Shown: piece after piece, positions 5,518-8,067 of the stretch | How the letters are laid out: the number at the start of each line of letters is the position of its first letter | Position numbering within the stretch: the stretch's first letter is position 1 | Assembly: GCA_045658165.1 (NCBI GenBank) | Contig: JAZOUN010000011.1 | Span: 1 to 8,067, forward strand | Direction of reading: 5' to 3' | DNA: 8,067 nucleotides | Source of the DNA: UBA1081 sp045658165 | Lineage (GTDB): Bacteria > Bacillota > Clostridia > Oscillospirales > Acutalibacteraceae | Program-made: the position numbers and the translations under genes | Notes under the pieces: model-generated | The model's database searches: none | Told to the model about the DNA's origin: nothing | The model's input: only the letters and a program-made list of their open reading frames with translations

Positions 5518-7389
5518 ATGAGTAAAAAGCAATTTAAAGCAGAATCCAAAAAATTGCTTGATATGATGATTAATTCTATTTATACACATAAGGAGATCTT
5601 TCTTCGTGAGCTTATTTCAAATGCAAGTGATGCTATTGATAAGCTCTATTTCCGTTCTCTTACAGATAATTCTGTCGGTCTTGAAAAAGGCGATTTCAGA
5701 ATTAAAATCACTCCCGATAAGGATAACCGCACACTTACAATCGAAGATAACGGCTGTGGTATGACTGCAGATGAACTTGAAAATAATCTCGGTACAATCG
5801 CAAAAAGCGGTTCTCTTGATTTTAAAAAGGATATGGAAGAGAAGAGCGATGTTGAAATCATCGGTCAGTTCGGTGTAGGTTTTTATTCTGCATTTATGGT
5901 CAGTGATAAGGTTACTGTTCTTTCCCGTGCTTTTGGTGAAGAAAAGGCAAATCTGTGGGTAAGCGAAGGCGCAGAAGGATACACTGTTGAAACAGCAGAT
6001 AAAGAAATTCCCGGTACTGTCATTACTCTTTATATCAAAGAAGATACAGAGGCAGACAAATATTCTGAGTATCTTGATACTTACCGTCTTTCTGCAATTG
6101 TAAGAAAATATTCTGATTATATCCGCTATCCTGTCATGATGGATGTTGAAACATCAAAACCTGTTGACGGTAAGGACGGCGAATATGAAACAGTTACAGA
6201 AACAAGAACTCTCAACAGCATGATTCCTCTCTGGAGAAAAAATAAGAATGAGATCGAAGCAGATGAGTATAATTCTTTCTATCAGGATAAGTTCTTTGAC
6301 TTTGAAAAACCTGCAAAGGTAATCCATAGTAAAGTGGAAGGTCAGGCAACATATGATGCACTCATTTTTATCCCCAGGAGAGCACCTTATGATTATTATT
6401 CAAAAAATTACGAAAAGGGACTTCAGCTTTTTTCAAACGGTGTACTTATTATGGATAAGTGTCCCGATCTTCTTCCCGATTATTTCGGTTTTGTGAAAGG
6501 TCTTGTGGACTCTGCAGATTTGTCTCTTAATATTTCACGAGAAGTTCTTCAGCACGATTATCAGCTTAAACTTATTGCAAAAACTGTTGAGAAAAAGATT
6601 AAATCCGAACTTCAGAGTATGCTTAAGAATGACAGAGAAACATACGAAGAATTCTATAAATCATTCGGTATGCAGCTTAAATTCGGTGTTTATGAAAATT
6701 ACGGTGCAAACAAAGAAGTTCTTAAAGATCTTATAATGTTTGTTTCTTCATATGAAGATAAGCTTTCAACACTCGCTGAATATGTTGAGAGAATGAAGGA
6801 TTCTCAGGATAAGATATACTATGCCTGCGGTGAAACAAAAGCCAAGATCGACATGCTTCCTCAGGTTGAGGCAGTAAAGGATAAGGGCTTTGAAATCCTT
6901 TATTTTACAGATAATGTTGATGAATTTGCAATTCAGATGCTTATGACATATGACGACAAGCATTTTGTGAATGTTTGTGCAGACAAGCTTGATCTTGATA
7001 CAGATGAGGAAAAAGAAGAACTCAGAAAAGAGAATGAGTCTGCTAAGGATCTGCTTGCAAAAATGAAAGATATTCTCGGTGAAAGCGTAACGGAAGTAAG
7101 GTTTACAAATTCACTCAAAAAACATGTTTCATGTCTTACAAGTGAAGGTATGCTTTCAACAGAAATGGAAAAAGTTCTCAATGCAATGCCCGGTGCACAA
7201 GGGATCAAGGCTGAAACAGTGCTTGAAATCAATGCGGCACATCCCGTTGCAAAGAAAATCAGGGATCTTGACGGCGATGCTCTCGAAAAGTACACAAAAC
7301 TGCTTTATATGCAGGCAAGACTCATCGGCGGTCTTTCAATCGAAGATCCTGCAGAGTTCTGCAGTCTTGTAAGTGAACTTATGGAATAA
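5518..7389 (+). CDS. htpG: Molecular chaperone HtpG (bacterial Hsp90)
   Basis: A complete 623-aa cytoplasmic ATP-dependent dimeric chaperone, the same size as E. coli HtpG (624 aa). The GHKL ATPase domain shows RELISNASDAIDKL with the general base Glu31, Asn35 and Asp38, then DNGCGM (77-82), LGTIAKSGS (91-99) and the lid motif GQFGVGFYSAFMV (116-128). The middle domain carries the hydrolysis arginine in LNISREVLQ (Arg341), and the C-terminal third matches the dimerisation region. It has the short bacterial linker and lacks the eukaryotic MEEVD tail (it ends SELME). The start is the ATG placed by AAAGGTGA. It is transcribed from its own promoter under a perfect CIRCE site and ends at a hairpin terminator, so it is probably a single-gene, HrcA-repressed heat-shock unit. 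Confidence 0.98.
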   Translation: MSKKQFKAESKKLLDMMINSIYTHKEIFLRELISNASDAIDKLYFRSLTDNSVGLEKGDFRIKITPDKDNRTLTIEDNGCGMTADELENNLGTIAKSGSLDFKKDMEEKSDVEIIGQFGVGFYSAFMVSDKVTVLSRAFGEEKANLWVSEGAEGYTVETADKEIPGTVITLYIKEDTEADKYSEYLDTYRLSAIVRKYSDYIRYPVMMDVETSKPVDGKDGEYETVTETRTLNSMIPLWRKNKNEIEADEYNSFYQDKFFDFEKPAKVIHSKVEGQATYDALIFIPRRAPYDYYSKNYEKGLQLFSNGVLIMDKCPDLLPDYFGFVKGLVDSADLSLNISREVLQHDYQLKLIAKTVEKKIKSELQSMLKNDRETYEEFYKSFGMQLKFGVYENYGANKEVLKDLIMFVSSYEDKLSTLAEYVERMKDSQDKIYYACGETKAKIDMLPQVEAVKDKGFEILYFTDNVDEFAIQMLMTYDDKHFVNVCADKLDLDTDEEKEELRKENESAKDLLAKMKDILGESVTEVRFTNSLKKHVSCLTSEGMLSTEMEKVLNAMPGAQGIKAETVLEINAAHPVAKKIRDLDGDALEKYTKLLYMQARLIGGLSIEDPAEFCSLVSELME

Positions 7390-7397
7390 TTATATTG

Positions 7398-7426
7398 CAG
7401 TCATCGCTCCGGCGGTGGCTGTTTTT
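7398..7426 (+). terminator. Intrinsic terminator of htpG
   Basis: A 10-bp stem with two G-U pairs (CAGTCATCGC with GCGGTGGCTG) around a TCCG tetraloop is followed directly by five T residues, 8 bp after the htpG stop codon. This is a standard Rho-independent terminator. Confidence 0.9.
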
Positions 7427-7435
7427 GTAAATCAG

Positions 7436-7551
7436 AATTTGTCGAGCCAATTAACAATGTATAATGTACAATTTACAATTGTGCAGTTATAACGCTACAG
7501 GCGGTTATTGCAAATCATTGTAAATTGTAAATTGTAAAAGCCCGACAAATT
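7436..7551. repeat. 116-bp gene-less palindromic (MITE-like) element with heptad arms
   Basis: Outer ends AATTTGTCGAGC (7436-7447) and, inverted, AATTTGTCGGGC (7551-7540) agree in 11 of 12 positions. Inside them are 7-bp units: left AATTAAC, AATGTAT, AATGTAC, AATTTAC (7449-7476); right, read inverted from 7533, AATTTAC, AATTTAC, AATGATT. The centre can fold as GCAGTTATAACGC / GCGGTTATTGC around TACAG (about 7483-7511). There is no reading frame, so it can only be a non-autonomous repeat or a structured RNA/DNA element. It lies between the htpG terminator and the pgk promoters. No target-site duplication was clear. Confidence 0.65.
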
Positions 7552-7562
7552 ATTGTTTTCTC

Positions 7563-7591
7563 TTGCATTCAACGGAAATTTTTGCTATACT
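7563..7591 (+). promoter_or_regulatory. Distal candidate promoter (P1) of pgk
   Basis: A weak -35 TTGCAT (7563-7568), a 17-bp spacer and TATACT (7586-7591) with a TGC extended -10 motif. The start near 7598 would give a leader of about 157 nt that includes a small AT-rich hairpin (GTATAT - TAA - ATATAC, 7617-7631). Confidence 0.5.
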
Positions 7592-7673
7592 AAATTTATA
7601 ATGCGGTTATATAGGGTATATTAAATATACAAAGATTTTTCCGTATTGTTTTTCGATTTGGCAGAAATGCTGA

Positions 7674-7702
7674 TTGATAAAGTTTTCACAATATAATATA
7701 AT
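7674..7702 (+). promoter_or_regulatory. Proximal candidate promoter (P2) of pgk
   Basis: TTGATA (7674-7679), a 17-bp spacer and perfect TATAAT (7697-7702). The predicted start near 7709 gives a leader of about 46 nt with AAGGAG at 7741-7746. It is the better scoring of the two pgk promoters. Confidence 0.7.
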
Positions 7703-7713
7703 AAATATTGTGA
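7686..7713. promoter_or_regulatory. 9-bp inverted repeat over the pgk -10 and start: possible operator
   Basis: TCACAATAT, a 10-bp spacer, then ATATTGTGA form a perfect inverted repeat. It spans the -10 box and start site of P2, where a bound repressor would block initiation. The half-sites point the opposite way from Rex sites (TTGTGA...TCACAA), and no known glycolytic operator is recognised. The AT-rich repeat could occur by chance. Confidence 0.4.
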
Positions 7714-7754
7714 CAAAATGTAAAAAATTCTTTAAAATAAAAGGAGATTTCAAA

Positions 7755-8067
7755 ATGAGCGTTTTAAACAAAAAGACAATTGAAGACATTCAGGTTGCCG
7801 GCAAAAAGGTTCTTGTACGTTGCGACTTCAACGTAAAGATGGAAAACGGCGTTATCACAAGTGATAAGAGAGTTGTTGCTTCTCTTCCCACAATCAAATA
7901 TCTTCTTGCAAACAATGCAAAGGTTATTCTTTGCTCACACCTTGGCAGACCCAAGGGTGAATTCAACCCCGAATTCTCAATGGCTCCCGTTGCAGAGTGC
8001 CTTTCAAAGTACCTCGGTATCGAAGTTAAGCTTGCTAAGGACGTAGTAGGCGAGTCAGCTCAGGCTC
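7755..8067 (+). CDS. pgk: Phosphoglycerate kinase, N-terminal part (cut by window edge)
   Basis: Cytoplasmic glycolytic enzyme making ATP and 3-phosphoglycerate from 1,3-bisphosphoglycerate and ADP. The window holds 104 codons of about 390-400. N-domain substrate-binding signatures are present: VLVRCDFNV with Asp24 and Asn26, Arg39 (SDKRVVASLPTI), and the SHLGRPKG motif with His62 and Arg65; FSMAPVAECLSKYLG follows. The usual Pro after DFNV is replaced by Lys (DFNVKM), a minor variation. The ATG at 7755-7757 is 8 nt after a perfect AAGGAG. It has at least one good promoter upstream with an overlapping inverted repeat, and it follows the htpG terminator and a repeat element, so it starts its own transcription unit. 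The nucleotide-binding C-domain and any following glycolytic genes lie beyond the edge. Confidence 0.97.
   Translation, partial: MSVLNKKTIEDIQVAGKKVLVRCDFNVKMENGVITSDKRVVASLPTIKYLLANNAKVILCSHLGRPKGEFNPEFSMAPVAECLSKYLGIEVKLAKDVVGESAQA

Noticed and set aside
7686..7713. Rex (redox) operator upstream of pgk
   Set aside because: The half-sites are in the reverse order to TTGTGA...TCACAA and the spacing differs.
7710..7738. GTGACA / TAAAAT promoter closest to pgk
   Set aside because: The -10 ends 2 bp before AAGGAG, so transcription would start within the ribosome site.

Overview
The window looks like chromosomal DNA from a low-GC, spore-forming Gram-positive anaerobe, most likely a gut Clostridia member of the Ruminococcaceae/Oscillospiraceae type. 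The evidence is a spore-membrane gene (spoVAE), a perfect HrcA/CIRCE operator, strong AGGAGG-type ribosome binding sites, SigA-like promoters and a deoxy-sugar (fucose/rhamnose) operon. No rRNA, tRNA or CRISPR array is present.

Layout. Positions 1-3826 hold a minus-strand operon. It is read from a near-consensus promoter (3798-3826) through a parvulin-like lipoprotein (2700-3770) and an FGGY sugar kinase of the rhamnulokinase family (1237-2700, sharing one base with the lipoprotein gene) to the N-terminal part of L-fucose isomerase (fucI, 1-644, cut by the window edge). A 530-bp element (702-1231) sits between kinase and fucI. It has inverted ends made of 7-bp tandem units plus a subterminal hairpin, and it encodes one 120-aa four-helix-bundle protein of the 23S rRNA intervening-sequence/Avd-like family. 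Positions 3771-4171 are intergenic. They carry the operon promoter, four 11-bp-spaced TTAAG-like repeats ahead of a plus-strand -10 box, and a strong hairpin terminator. Positions 4172-4960 encode a zinc-finger 23S rRNA guanine methyltransferase (rlmA) on the minus strand.

On the plus strand come spoVAE (5029-5382, TTG start, standing alone without spoVAC/spoVAD), then htpG (5518-7389), whose promoter is overlaid by a perfect CIRCE operator at the transcription start. The htpG-pgk gap holds a hairpin terminator, a 116-bp gene-less palindrome (7436-7551) that also has 7-bp tandem units in its arms, two candidate promoters, and the start of phosphoglycerate kinase (pgk, 7755 to the edge).

The isomerase and kinase would convert L-fucose to L-fuculose 1-phosphate (or act on rhamnose-pathway sugars); the aldolase and transporter are not visible. 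The most unusual content is the heptad-ended element with the four-helix-bundle gene, and the gene-less palindrome 6 kb away built on a similar plan.
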